From IMG/VR virus record IMGVR_UViG_3300048813_000140, positions 114,702-175,837 of that record: a DNA stretch of 61,136 nucleotides. One strand, written 5' to 3'. The DNA is from a virus. Positions 15,158 through 24,244 of the stretch are shown here, one piece after another; position 1 is the stretch's first letter; each line of letters begins with the position of its first letter. Made by a program: the position numbers and the translations under genes. Below the pieces are notes generated by a model, which was not told where the DNA came from, ran no database searches, and saw only the letters and a list, made by a program, of their open reading frames with translations.

Positions 15158-16669
15158 ATGAGATTTAAAATCGTTAGTCCCACAAAGGCACTAATTTCAA
15201 ATTACAGTGCCCAAGAATTCGAAGACCTTAAGGTTGAGTTGACCTATACCAATACTGCAGCGCAGCATATGGTTAAGCGTCATTTCAATAATCAATGGGC
15301 TCGCAGACAGAATCCTACTGGTTGGCAGATCAAATTAGATGAACTCAAAGCTGAAGTCAAGAAGACTCTGGTTTTCCAGGATGATGATGGTAAATTTTTC
15401 GTAAGGCCTGGATCGCTGCCATATTTAAGCATGTTCTCAAGAGATAATTCAGAAATAACCTATACTTATTCAATACCAAAGAGAATAGCGTGGGCTAAGC
15501 CGCTACCGTTTGAATTGTATCCATATCAGACAGAAAGCTTCGTAAATCTAATCAATGTCCAACACGGTAACGTTGAGTTGTGTACCGGTGCTGGCAAATC
15601 AGCTATCCTGCTGAAATTATGTAGAGAAACTGGATTTAAGTGTGCCATCATAGCGCCGTCTAGGAGTATTTTTAGGGAACTAATGAAGTCCTTTGAAAAA
15701 TATCTTGGCAAAAATAACGTAGGTGGCTTTGGGGATGGCAAAAAGAAGATAGGTAAAAGAATCACTATATGTATAGGCGACAGTCTATCTAATGTCAAAA
15801 AGGGCACAGAGGAATGGGAATTTTTCAGTAAATTAGAGATGATAGCCGTCGATGAATCACACACTTGGGGCGCAGAGACCTTAGAGAATCTTTGTCACGG
15901 TATTTTTGCCGATGTCCCGTATCGATTCTTCATGTCTGGCACACAGACCCGTGGCGACGGTACTGAAAAGTTGCTGCAAAGCATAATTGGACGAACAGTT
16001 CACACACTTGGGACCAAAGAAGCGATTGCTGGTGGTTATATATGTCCACACGATTTCAGTATAGTCGAAATCGAATCCAGTAATCCAAACTATAATAGCG
16101 CGGACATCCTGGAAATGAAGCGAATACATTTTCTCAATAACAGAAACATAGCAGCTTTCGTTAGTAAACTAGCCAATATTGAGGCGACGACACAGCGACG
16201 ACAAATACTTGTTTTAGTTGAGGAATTAACACAAATCAGCATGCTTGTCAAGCTCTTGAAGGTCCCATTCGCCTACGCACATTCTGAAGCTAATAAACAA
16301 AAGTTGGTCGAGCTTGGCCTAGAGAAAGTAGACACTGAAGAATCTGTTGAAAAATTCAACAAAAATGAAGTCCAGGTTCTCATAGGAACGAGTTGTATAG
16401 CTACTGGTACGAACATATATCCAACCCACTATACGATCAACTGGTGCGGCGGAGCGAGCGAAATCAGAACAAAGCAGGGTGCGGTAGGCAGGAGCGTTAG
16501 GCTTGGCAGTCAGAATCCCTACAAAGAGAAGTGTCTGCCAAAGTCCATAGCCCATATATTTGACTTTGACGTTATAGATGCCTACGCATTACAGCATCAT
16601 TTAACTGAAAGAATTACATATTATCAGGATTCAGGAGCATCAATAAGACGTATAAAATTTACAAAATAG
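15158..16669 (+). CDS. UvsW-like superfamily 2 DNA helicase
   Basis: A 503-residue ATPase of the T4 UvsW type, which remodels recombination intermediates and R-loops by branch migration and annealing. An N-terminal substrate-recognition region is followed by Q-motif-like LYPYQ, Walker A CTGAGKS (residues ~142-148), DESH box (~232), SGTQTR (motif III), and motif VI-like QGAVGRSVR. The reading frame is open back to an ATG at 15080, but a consensus promoter at 15123-15151 lies inside that extension and puts the transcript start on ATG 15158. The product from there begins MRFKIV, as UvsW-type proteins do. Confidence 0.82.
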   Translation: MRFKIVSPTKALISNYSAQEFEDLKVELTYTNTAAQHMVKRHFNNQWARRQNPTGWQIKLDELKAEVKKTLVFQDDDGKFFVRPGSLPYLSMFSRDNSEITYTYSIPKRIAWAKPLPFELYPYQTESFVNLINVQHGNVELCTGAGKSAILLKLCRETGFKCAIIAPSRSIFRELMKSFEKYLGKNNVGGFGDGKKKIGKRITICIGDSLSNVKKGTEEWEFFSKLEMIAVDESHTWGAETLENLCHGIFADVPYRFFMSGTQTRGDGTEKLLQSIIGRTVHTLGTKEAIAGGYICPHDFSIVEIESSNPNYNSADILEMKRIHFLNNRNIAAFVSKLANIEATTQRRQILVLVEELTQISMLVKLLKVPFAYAHSEANKQKLVELGLEKVDTEESVEKFNKNEVQVLIGTSCIATGTNIYPTHYTINWCGGASEIRTKQGAVGRSVRLGSQNPYKEKCLPKSIAHIFDFDVIDAYALQHHLTERITYYQDSGASIRRIKFTK

Positions 16670-16709
16670 TCGAAAAACAAAGATTTTCTAATAAAACTTA
16701 TGGTTTGCA

Positions 16710-16718
16710 TGATATAAT
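16710..16718 (+). promoter_or_regulatory. Extended -10 promoter, leaderless sigma-like gene
   Basis: TGATATAAT at 16710-16718 with no -35 match at 16-18 bp spacing. The ATG of the next gene begins at 16724, six bases after the -10, so transcription would start in or at the start codon. There is no ribosome-binding site. Confidence 0.6.
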
Positions 16719-16723
16719 CTATC

Positions 16724-17755
16724 ATGGCAAAACCAAAACGCAACGATTATTTTGACGAATCATTTTATAGGCTAGCAACTGAAGTAACAGCTGCGATAGC
16801 AAAAAACAAAGATGGATCTTCCCAAAAGGAACAGGTCGAAGAGCTTTTAGACGCAGAGAAGAAATTTAAAGATACGATTTTAGAATACAAACAAGCAACG
16901 GAGGTCTATAAGAAATTTTTACAAAGGATCACGCTTGAAAATCGAAATATCTTATCCGCTAGACCATACTTTCGAGAATCTGCCAAAACCTTCAGTAAAT
17001 CCATAACACCGGCCATCAAGTTTGGCAATATTGACGAACTTAAGAAGTTCGACATGAATTATCAGCTTATAAAGTTCATAAAGGACCACTGGCTGGGACC
17101 ATTTCCGAAACGTGCTGAAGCACTCTTTCATAGGGTTCATAAGGCTAGGACGGTATTGGTAGAGAATAATATGCCCTTAGCGATTAACAGGGCAAAACTT
17201 TTTTTTAGAAAAACCCCAAGAAGTCACTTGACTTTAATGGATATGATTGGTATATGTAGTACAGGGTTAGCAGCTGGGATCGATAAATGGATCGGTCCCT
17301 ATAGTACGGTCTTCAGGAGTGTTTGTATCGGACGCATGGTAGGAAATCTAATTGATGCATACAGTGAAACTTTATTACACTTCTATCCAAGCGACAAAAG
17401 AGTGCTATATAAGGCTAATTCGATAAAGGGTAGATGGGGCATTACAGACATTGATGAACTAGCAAAAGCCGTAAATGAATCGTTTAAGGATGATGAAAAA
17501 GAAGGCAAGAGCATACCCAAAGGTGAAGTGATATCTGGAGCGCTGAACGATCTATTGAGTGCTGCGAGTACTGTGAGTGCTGATGCTACGGTTAACGACG
17601 AAGGTTATGGAGTTTACAGTTATACTGCGGATGAATCGCAGAACATGGAAGCGAATTACGTTGAAAAAGAATCAACCATAGAAATGCTTAGGTATGCGAA
17701 ATGTTTACCTATTTTACACCGTAAGATTTTAAAATTGAAAGGGATAAAAATATGA
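16724..17755 (+). CDS. Sigma-70-like protein (region 2 only recognisable)
   Basis: A 343-residue protein. Residues ~146-235 follow the layout of sigma-70 region 2: NNMPLAINRAKLFF (region 2.1-like helix), LTLMDMIGICSTGLAAGIDKW (core-binding 2.2-like, cf. DLIQEGNIGLMRAVDKF), then YSTVFRSVCIGRMVGNLIDA (2.3-2.4-like). The first ~100 residues are coiled coil and the C-terminus is acidic with a short basic helix. Regions 3 and 4 are not evident. It could redirect host RNA polymerase to phage promoters. It overlaps the next gene by four bases. Similarity is by eye and remote. Confidence 0.55.
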   Translation: MAKPKRNDYFDESFYRLATEVTAAIAKNKDGSSQKEQVEELLDAEKKFKDTILEYKQATEVYKKFLQRITLENRNILSARPYFRESAKTFSKSITPAIKFGNIDELKKFDMNYQLIKFIKDHWLGPFPKRAEALFHRVHKARTVLVENNMPLAINRAKLFFRKTPRSHLTLMDMIGICSTGLAAGIDKWIGPYSTVFRSVCIGRMVGNLIDAYSETLLHFYPSDKRVLYKANSIKGRWGITDIDELAKAVNESFKDDEKEGKSIPKGEVISGALNDLLSAASTVSADATVNDEGYGVYSYTADESQNMEANYVEKESTIEMLRYAKCLPILHRKILKLKGIKI

Positions 17756-18159
17756 CCGAAGAAGAAAGTTTATCAATGGCAGCATCAATGGCAGCATCCT
17801 TTAAAGATGGAATGGACGCTAAGCCAGTCCCTTGCGCTCCAGGACCCGCATTTTCCATCAATAATAGGATCATCGTGGAAGCCTACGTTTCCGATAGAGC
17901 CCTTAAGACCAAAGAAGTGAATGGTTTTGCTAGCATAGTTCAAAAGATATCGCTAAAAGGTATGAAAGTACTCGTAGAGGCCAGAGTTAACGATGGTAAG
18001 CAACTATGTAGCGTAATTCGAAAAGGCGATCTAGTCTACATTCGTGAAGAACTACTGCACACCTGTGAGTGGGCCAAAAAGAATTATGAAAGTGATGCCA
18101 TAGAAGGCAAATTCATGATCGTTGATCTCGCTCACGTTGAATATGTGGTACCTCAGTGA
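17752..18159 (+). CDS. Possible GroES-like co-chaperonin
   Basis: A 135-residue protein whose plan resembles GroES: NNRIIVEAY (cf. HDRVIVK), a flexible stretch with NGFASI (cf. AGGIVL in the mobile loop), KGMKVLVEARVNDGK, then KGDLVYIREE (cf. VGDIVIFNDG) and a final MIVDLAHVEYVV (cf. LIMSESDILAIV). The phage encodes a GroEL, which makes a partner plausible, but the gene is in a different operon and the identity is low. It may instead be an unrelated small beta-barrel protein. It begins in an ATGA overlap with the sigma-like gene. Confidence 0.4.
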   Translation: MTEEESLSMAASMAASFKDGMDAKPVPCAPGPAFSINNRIIVEAYVSDRALKTKEVNGFASIVQKISLKGMKVLVEARVNDGKQLCSVIRKGDLVYIREELLHTCEWAKKNYESDAIEGKFMIVDLAHVEYVVPQ

Positions 18160-19127
18160 GGGTATTGCGGATAGGCGATCCACATGTCAAGCCAACCAAT
18201 ATAGAAGAATGTCATGAATTGTTCAAATTCGTGACTAAGGTTATTTTGGACAAAAAGCCAGATCGAGTAGAGTTGCTTGGAGATCTGTTTCACACGCACG
18301 CCATACTCAGGCTGGAAGTATTGGAATTCTGGAAACTATGGCTGGACAAACTCAGCGACTTAAAAGAAGTTTTTGTTATCGCCGGAAATCATGATCAAAC
18401 TGGAGATCATCACTTAGATACGAATGCTCTTTCTATATTCAAATTGATGAAAAAAGACACTCTACACATTATAGATAGCCCAAAACGGTATGGAATTTTT
18501 GCCTATGCACCATATGAGCATGACCATAATGTTTTTATAGATACGACAAATGACTTGGCAGGCAAAGGAGCCAAAGTTCTAGTCTGCCATCAGACATTCA
18601 CCGGCTCTAAGTACGAAAGCGGGGTCTATGCCCCAGACGGTATGGATGCCAGTGTGCTAAACTACGACTTGATCATTAGTGGTCATATACATTCCAGACA
18701 GCGGTTTGGGAATGTCATCTATCCTGGCACTGCCTATTGGCAATCCAACTCTGACGTAAACGAGTCTAAGGGTCTGTGGCTAGTCGAACACGATGGTAGT
18801 GGCAACATACAATATGAAGAATTTATTGATACTTCAAATGTCTGCAAGCCTATCGTAGGACTTACCTGGACTGAAGGCGAAGAAGCTCCCACGATCCCGG
18901 AAAATGCCAGAGTTAGTATTAAACTTGTAGGATCTTCTGATTGGGTAGTAAAGAACAAAAAACTCCTAAAGGGTCAAGTGTCTGTAAGTACTAAAATCAC
19001 CGATAAAGTCAACAAAGAAGCTAGGCAGACCGGTGGTAATTTCCACGATTTCGTCAGCAATCTATTCATAACAAAAGTAGACCGTAAAGAACTATTGCAG
19101 TATATGAAGGAGAAGGACCTTGGGTGA
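18156..19127 (+). CDS. gp47/SbcD-like recombination nuclease
   Basis: A 323-residue metallophosphoesterase that pairs with the gp46/SbcC-like ATPase encoded at 21836 to process DNA ends. The metal-binding motifs are in order: GDPHVK (residues ~7-12), GDLFHTH, AGNHDQ, CHQTF and SGHIHS. The C-terminal ~90 residues would form the capping and coiled-coil-docking part. It has a GTG start in a GTGA overlap with the previous gene. The Mre11-like half is separated from its partner by four to five genes. Confidence 0.85.
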   Translation: MRVLRIGDPHVKPTNIEECHELFKFVTKVILDKKPDRVELLGDLFHTHAILRLEVLEFWKLWLDKLSDLKEVFVIAGNHDQTGDHHLDTNALSIFKLMKKDTLHIIDSPKRYGIFAYAPYEHDHNVFIDTTNDLAGKGAKVLVCHQTFTGSKYESGVYAPDGMDASVLNYDLIISGHIHSRQRFGNVIYPGTAYWQSNSDVNESKGLWLVEHDGSGNIQYEEFIDTSNVCKPIVGLTWTEGEEAPTIPENARVSIKLVGSSDWVVKNKKLLKGQVSVSTKITDKVNKEARQTGGNFHDFVSNLFITKVDRKELLQYMKEKDLG

Positions 19128-19500
19128 CGTAGAAAACAAAATTAAGGACATGGCCAAATTGGTCGTTGGTTCTAATAGAATCTCTGAAATGCACAAAAAG
19201 AACCTAGAAATGTGGCCCTTAATCATGTTTAATGGGGTACAAAGCGTCACTATAGACTATGATCTGTCCTATAAGCACGACGTAGACGTAGACAACAAGA
19301 ACAATGTTACCCTTAAGGCGCCAATAAGGAATTCGTTCGTGTCCTACCATCTTACTATGGACGAGAATGCTGAAAATCCCAGCATTGACAAGCGTTTTAA
19401 GGCCTTGGAAGATGCTGTTAGGTCGATTTTTTGGAAAGATCTGTCCATAGAAGTCCATATAAATAATAAAATTGTATACAAATCAAGTAAAAAGCTATGA
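19120..19500 (+). CDS. Hypothetical protein
   Basis: A 126-residue alpha/beta protein of unknown function, starting from a TTG that overlaps the gp47-like gene by eight bases with AAGGAG just upstream. It sits between gp47-like and endonuclease VII-like genes, so a recombination role is possible but only inferred. It ends in an ATGA overlap. Confidence 0.5.
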   Translation: MGDVENKIKDMAKLVVGSNRISEMHKKNLEMWPLIMFNGVQSVTIDYDLSYKHDVDVDNKNNVTLKAPIRNSFVSYHLTMDENAENPSIDKRFKALEDAVRSIFWKDLSIEVHINNKIVYKSSKKL

Positions 19501-20012
19501 AACATTGCAATAATTGTAATTCGAATAAGCCAATTAATAAGTTTTACAAGAATAGCGGATCGAAAGATAATCTTGACACATATTGTAAGGAATGCAGACT
19601 TTCTCGCAATAAAATTTGGCGCAAAAACAATCCAGAAAAAGTCAAAAATGTTCAAAAACAATGGAAATCGAAAAATAGAAAAAGGTACAACGAGATCAAT
19701 TTAAAATGGAAAAAAGATAATACACAAAAAGTTATAGAAAGTGGAATAAAATACAGATATGGATTAGATCCTGTGTCTTACCGTAAAATGCTTGAAGATC
19801 AAGGCCATAAATGTATGATTTGTAATAGACATGAATCTGAGCTAAAACAAAGACTAAATATTGATCACAATCACGAAACTGGTGTCGTAAGAGGGTTGCT
19901 ATGTGATATATGCAATAGGGGCCTAGGATTCTTAGGAGCTGATCGTGGGACACATTTACTTAGAGCTGCCATATTATATCTAGAGAAAGACAAAAAAAAT
20001 GGACGAAAGTAA
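19497..20012 (+). CDS. Endonuclease VII-type HNH nuclease
   Basis: A 171-residue protein. The N-terminus has CNNC and CKEC knuckles like the homing HNH proteins of this genome. After a basic WRKNNPEK-type linker comes a recombination endonuclease VII domain: YGLDPVSYRKML, CMICNR, LNIDHNHETG and GLLCDICNRGLG. T4 gp49 uses this fold to cut Holliday junctions and branched DNA before packaging. The knuckle plus linker resembles mobile HNH genes, so it may be a homing enzyme rather than the phage's resolvase; a RuvC-like enzyme is encoded at 25007. Confidence 0.8.
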   Translation: MKHCNNCNSNKPINKFYKNSGSKDNLDTYCKECRLSRNKIWRKNNPEKVKNVQKQWKSKNRKRYNEINLKWKKDNTQKVIESGIKYRYGLDPVSYRKMLEDQGHKCMICNRHESELKQRLNIDHNHETGVVRGLLCDICNRGLGFLGADRGTHLLRAAILYLEKDKKNGRK

Positions 20013-20652
20013 AGCATTAACCACCATCGACCCATCTAGGATGGACGACATATCTGAAGCGGGTATGAAGAAAATTCAATTATATATTGATCAAGGTCTG
20101 CCTGGTATCATGACGGTGGACACTGACACCCTGTCAAGACTTGGGGAGCTTTATCTATCCGGTAAGACTTACGCCCAAATCTCCAATATTGTACGCGTCG
20201 ATATCACTACCATTATGTATCTCTCTTATAAGCATAACTGGAGCCAGATCAGAAAAGACTACATGGTTGAGTTAGAAGACCAGATGAAGCGTCGGGTTAT
20301 CGAGGCCAAACTTGTAAGTCAAGACTTCCTTTTGCAATTATCTCAGCTTTGGGAAAAGAAAATCGGAAACAAAATCACTCGCTATTTGGCTACCAATAAT
20401 GAAGAATTTGCGGATCAAATCAACTTGAAAGAAATCGATAGATATTTGAAAACTATGGAGTTATTACAGAAGTCCCTTGCGGAACCTAAGTCAGACAGTC
20501 GTGGACCTCTAGTGGGCCTAAATATCGGGGATGGAGCCACCATCACGAGAAAAGGCGATAACGAGCTAGAAATTACTCCAAAACAAAGGGCAATTGGTGA
20601 TATATTAAAACAACATGCAGATATGATGCGTGAAGAAGAAAAAAATAAATAA
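19999..20652 (+). CDS. Putative terminase small subunit
   Basis: A 217-residue protein. Residues ~45-85 hold a helix-turn-helix of the small-terminase type: LGELYLSGKTYAQISNI, VDITTIMYLSYKHNW, then QIRKDY. Long charged helices follow that suit oligomerisation. Small subunits recognise phage DNA and start packaging. No other candidate is seen near the large subunit. It could also be a DNA-binding regulator. It overlaps the endonuclease VII-like gene by 14 bases. Confidence 0.5.
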   Translation: MDESKALTTIDPSRMDDISEAGMKKIQLYIDQGLPGIMTVDTDTLSRLGELYLSGKTYAQISNIVRVDITTIMYLSYKHNWSQIRKDYMVELEDQMKRRVIEAKLVSQDFLLQLSQLWEKKIGNKITRYLATNNEEFADQINLKEIDRYLKTMELLQKSLAEPKSDSRGPLVGLNIGDGATITRKGDNELEITPKQRAIGDILKQHADMMREEEKNK

Positions 20653-20671
20653 ACGGAACAAAGGAGAAACC

Positions 20672-21583
20672 GTGATTTCATTGACTAGAGTAAAGATGTT
20701 GGCTATAGGTGCTGTTTTGCTATTATTGGCGTCCTGTGCTTCAAAGAAAACCCAAACAGATGATCTAGAGTGGCCAGCAAACGACATTACTGCTAGTAGC
20801 GTAACGGTTACAAATCTAAAGGCTAACCACGGCGGATCTGGAACTATTATGCGCTCTACACAGCACGAATCATTGGTTTTGACTAATGCTCATGTCTGCG
20901 GAGTCGTAGAAAAAGGCGGTCTAGTCTCAGGTCGTGCGGGTACATTTATGGTTGCAGGGTATAAAAAATCAAACAACCATGATCTATGTATGATTCGAGT
21001 AGAAGGTAATCTAAAATATAACACGACGGTGGCTAAGCATGCACCGGCAGAATTCTACGAAGACGCCGCAATTTCGGGACACCCTGCACTGTATCCTACC
21101 GTTAGAACGTATGGACACTTCTCAGGATTTCAACAAGTTCCCATTATGATGGGCTCTAAACCTTGCACGGCAGAAGATATGGAAAGCCCGGAAAAAGCTT
21201 TCGTATGTGCCTTGGCAGGTGGTCTTCCTATTATTAAGACATTTCACACCCAACTAGTTACGGCCACAATTATGCCTGGATCTAGCGGCAGCGGCGTGTA
21301 CAACGAAAACCTTGAGCTTTCTGGCGTGGTATTTGCTGGACAAGGTGAGTTGGGTTATGCTCTTATAGTCCCATATGCATCTGTCAAGAATTTCATTATC
21401 AAGGAACAATTTACACTTGAGTATACGCGTCCTGATAATACCATGGATCTGTTTGAAGGTAGCGGACAAAGCAAGGTTCATTCTAACGATATCATGGAAA
21501 AATTACACAGTGCGTGCTCATCATCCGACAGAATCAAGATTAAGAATCTATGCGAAATCGTAGAATCTGATATGGTTAAATAA
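20672..21583 (+). CDS. Trypsin-like serine protease lipoprotein
   Basis: A 303-residue protein with a signal helix MLAIGAVLLLLAS and lipobox LLAS-Cys, predicting export and lipidation. The mature part is a chymotrypsin-fold protease: His74 in TNAHVCG, Asp104 in NNHDLCMIRV, Ser205 in PGSSGSGVY. Start: GTG at 20672 with AAAGGAGAAAC just upstream, preferred to an in-frame ATG at 20630 inside the preceding gene. Surface display by the infected cell could serve superinfection exclusion, moron-type change of the host surface, or lysis. These roles are inferred. Confidence 0.8.
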   Translation: MISLTRVKMLAIGAVLLLLASCASKKTQTDDLEWPANDITASSVTVTNLKANHGGSGTIMRSTQHESLVLTNAHVCGVVEKGGLVSGRAGTFMVAGYKKSNNHDLCMIRVEGNLKYNTTVAKHAPAEFYEDAAISGHPALYPTVRTYGHFSGFQQVPIMMGSKPCTAEDMESPEKAFVCALAGGLPIIKTFHTQLVTATIMPGSSGSGVYNENLELSGVVFAGQGELGYALIVPYASVKNFIIKEQFTLEYTRPDNTMDLFEGSGQSKVHSNDIMEKLHSACSSSDRIKIKNLCEIVESDMVK

Positions 21584-21584
21584 C

Positions 21585-21836
21585 ATGCCCCTAATCAATT
21601 ACCTTTGTGAATGTAAAAATTCCAAAAGTAAATTTTACAGGCAAGCCAAGGATGCGCTTGCCTTTATTATTTGTGACAAATGTGGAAAAGAAGCAAAAAA
21701 AAGCTTGTGTTCTCCTTCAACTTCGAGTAAGATAGTAGTTGACAATGGCTTTCAAGCCAGAGCGATAGAAGTAATCCCAGACATCGTTGAGATTAATCAA
21801 AAACGATCAGAAAAAGATTATACACAGGATGATTAG
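21585..21836 (+). CDS. Small zinc-ribbon protein, FmdB-like
   Basis: An 83-residue protein that begins LINYLCECKNSKSKFYR and continues with ICDKCGKEAKK. The Cys-x-Cys and Cys-x-x-Cys pairs form a probable zinc ribbon as in FmdB-type regulatory proteins, whose function in phages is not known. Its stop overlaps the GTG of the gp46-like gene by one base, so it is co-translated with it. Confidence 0.6.
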   Translation: MPLINYLCECKNSKSKFYRQAKDALAFIICDKCGKEAKKSLCSPSTSSKIVVDNGFQARAIEVIPDIVEINQKRSEKDYTQDD

Positions 21837-23902
21837 TGCTATATTTAGAAGAGCTTGCCTTTGTCGGTATCGGTAGATTTGTCGATGAGCAGATCATACC
21901 AATTTCTGAATTAAGAAATTTTACCGAACTAGGCGCTGACAATAAAAATACCAACAGCTCCAGCGGATCAGGTAAGACCACTGTTTTTAACAGCCTGGAC
22001 TACCTACTTGGAATAAATGACTTACCTACGACCGTATTACAATCCAGACTAACCAAAACTGGAATGCGCGTTAGAGGAAAGTTTAAATGGGACGACGTTC
22101 CGCTAGAGATCACCAGAAGTAAGTCAGGTCTTAAGATAGATATAAACTCAGGCGAGACCGTCATAGAAGGCAGCAATGCCCTTGCCGAAGAAAAGCTAGA
22201 CGAAATCCTTGGTATGTCCAGGGACCTATTCAGGAAAATTTTACACAAAAGACAAAAAGAGGGTGGATTCTTCATGGATTTCACCCCAAAGAAAACCCAT
22301 TCATTCTTATCAGATTGTATGAAGTTGGGTGAATTCACCAAAAAAGCCAAAAAAGTAGACGACAAAATTACAACCATATCTGAAAATATGGATCAATCAG
22401 CATCAGAATTGTTAGTTGCCGGTGCAAACCTAAGAGCAACGCAAGATGCCATGTTGTCGCTTGGTTTGCCCCCAGTAAAAGAGATAACCAAGGAGATGAT
22501 ACTTGAACTCAAAGAAAAGTATGACCGATCAGGAATTCGATTCAAAGATGTCGAGTCTAGAATACAACAAGCTGAGCAAGAACAGGCAAAAAGTCGTCCA
22601 AGTACCAATGTCATTCCGTATGATGGAAGAAATAGAGAGTCTCTTGAGAGTCGAAGAAAAGAAATTGAAGCCAAAAGTAGATCGTTGCTTCTCGAAGAGC
22701 AGGATAGACAAACGCAAATCAGGTCTAGGATCTCTGAAAAAAGTATTGAAAGAAGCAAAATTGTATTTAAAATACAGCAAGGTACAACTGCTAAAGGAAA
22801 CGCTACAAAACTTGTTGGTGAAATCAAGCAGATAAGAGACAGCAAATGTCCAACATGCGAACAGGCATGGCATACAGAGTCTTCTAAGGTAACAGAACAG
22901 TCAAAATTATCCGAATTGGCCAAACATAAAGAAGCCATAGTGGAATCTATGCAGGCCGCAGAAAGACAGGACGTATTAAACGTAGAATTAAGCGTCCTAC
23001 AAGAACAGTTGGCGCCTATGGAGAATCACCAGCTATCTTCTCTGAATGAAGAGCTTCTGGAAATTACAAAACTTCTAGCAGAAGAGAAACAAAAAGAGAA
23101 GTCTTGGATAGACAGCTCAAACTACGCAAACAGAATCCTTATGGCCGATTTTGACGCTAAATCGGCAGCCCTACGCTTACAACATGCCCTAGAAATCGGT
23201 CAGGTTCGTGGACAGCTGGATATTGACCGTAGATCATTTGAGCTTGCCGTAGGCAGCCTTAAGGCTTACGAAGAGGCATCTGCCAGATATGAGGCCACCA
23301 AAAACTCACTAAAGATAAAAGAGGAAAATTTTACAAAGCAAAAATTGGCCGCCGAGATCGCCGTTGCCGGATTTGAAAAAGAGTTATTATTAGCTGAAGA
23401 AGTGCGTAAGGCCATAAAAATGTACGTTTCTTACTCATTTGATGGTGCCCTGGAAACCATAGGCGAGAACGCCACTAAAATAATTGCTTGCATTCCCAAT
23501 ATGAGATGTGCTACAATAAGATTCGAAGGTACTAAAGAGACGCAAGACGGTAAAATAAAAGAAGAAGTTAACGCCATCATAGATATGGATGGTGAAATTG
23601 GCATTCCTATTAAGAGTTTATCTGGCGGGGAACGAACTGCGGTAGATTTAGCGGTCGATCTGGCTGTCATAGACTTTATAGAAAGCAAAACAGGAAAAGG
23701 CATAAATATCTTCAACTTAGACGAACCTTTTAGCGGTCTTGGATCTGTAGAAATTGAAATGGTCTTGGAAGTTCTAAAAAACTCCAATACTAATAAAAAG
23801 ATCATAATAGTTGATCACAACCCAGAAGTCAAGCAGATGGTCCATGATAGGATCATAGTAGTTAGAGATGGATTAACTAGCAGAATAGAAAAGGCGGCAT
23901 AA
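21836..23902 (+). CDS. gp46/SbcC-like recombination ATPase
   Basis: A 688-residue SMC-like ATPase that, with the gp47-like nuclease, resects DNA ends for recombination-dependent replication. Walker A is SSGSGKTT (42-49). Long coiled coils flank a zinc hook CPTC (Cys338, Cys341). The ABC signature is SLSGGERTAVDLA and Walker B is NIFNLDEPFSGL, followed by a IIVDHNPE switch. The length is slightly above T4 gp46. It has a GTG start overlapping the previous TAG. Confidence 0.88.
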   Translation: MLYLEELAFVGIGRFVDEQIIPISELRNFTELGADNKNTNSSSGSGKTTVFNSLDYLLGINDLPTTVLQSRLTKTGMRVRGKFKWDDVPLEITRSKSGLKIDINSGETVIEGSNALAEEKLDEILGMSRDLFRKILHKRQKEGGFFMDFTPKKTHSFLSDCMKLGEFTKKAKKVDDKITTISENMDQSASELLVAGANLRATQDAMLSLGLPPVKEITKEMILELKEKYDRSGIRFKDVESRIQQAEQEQAKSRPSTNVIPYDGRNRESLESRRKEIEAKSRSLLLEEQDRQTQIRSRISEKSIERSKIVFKIQQGTTAKGNATKLVGEIKQIRDSKCPTCEQAWHTESSKVTEQSKLSELAKHKEAIVESMQAAERQDVLNVELSVLQEQLAPMENHQLSSLNEELLEITKLLAEEKQKEKSWIDSSNYANRILMADFDAKSAALRLQHALEIGQVRGQLDIDRRSFELAVGSLKAYEEASARYEATKNSLKIKEENFTKQKLAAEIAVAGFEKELLLAEEVRKAIKMYVSYSFDGALETIGENATKIIACIPNMRCATIRFEGTKETQDGKIKEEVNAIIDMDGEIGIPIKSLSGGERTAVDLAVDLAVIDFIESKTGKGINIFNLDEPFSGLGSVEIEMVLEVLKNSNTNKKIIIVDHNPEVKQMVHDRIIVVRDGLTSRIEKAA

Positions 23903-24243
23903 TGTCTGATCCAGCTTTAATTGAGCAAGAATTGAGACAGTTTTTAGAGATTGAAGACAATTTAGCAAAAACCGATAGATTACACTATCTTATGGCCATA
24001 GTGAATAAACACTTCGCCATAGATAAAATAGATCACACCATCAACGGATACGACCTTGGGGAAATCATTGGGCATGCAAAAAATCTTGCTGGCAGCACTC
24101 AAGCCCCTCTGCAGATTTCCAAACTTGAGGTCAAAGGCGTAGAGCTTAGCTATGTGTTGATTATGGAAGCTTTTACGAATTATTTAAACAGAAATAAGTT
24201 ATTGAAACGGTTACCAAAATTCGATTACAAAAACAGGAGATAA
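23902..24243 (+). CDS. Hypothetical helical protein
   Basis: A 113-residue, mainly helical, mildly acidic protein, unrecognised. It begins in a TAATG overlap with the gp46-like gene and ends in a basic tail. It probably belongs to the recombination operon, but no function can be read from it. Confidence 0.5.
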   Translation: MSDPALIEQELRQFLEIEDNLAKTDRLHYLMAIVNKHFAIDKIDHTINGYDLGEIIGHAKNLAGSTQAPLQISKLEVKGVELSYVLIMEAFTNYLNRNKLLKRLPKFDYKNRR

Positions 24244-24244
24244 G

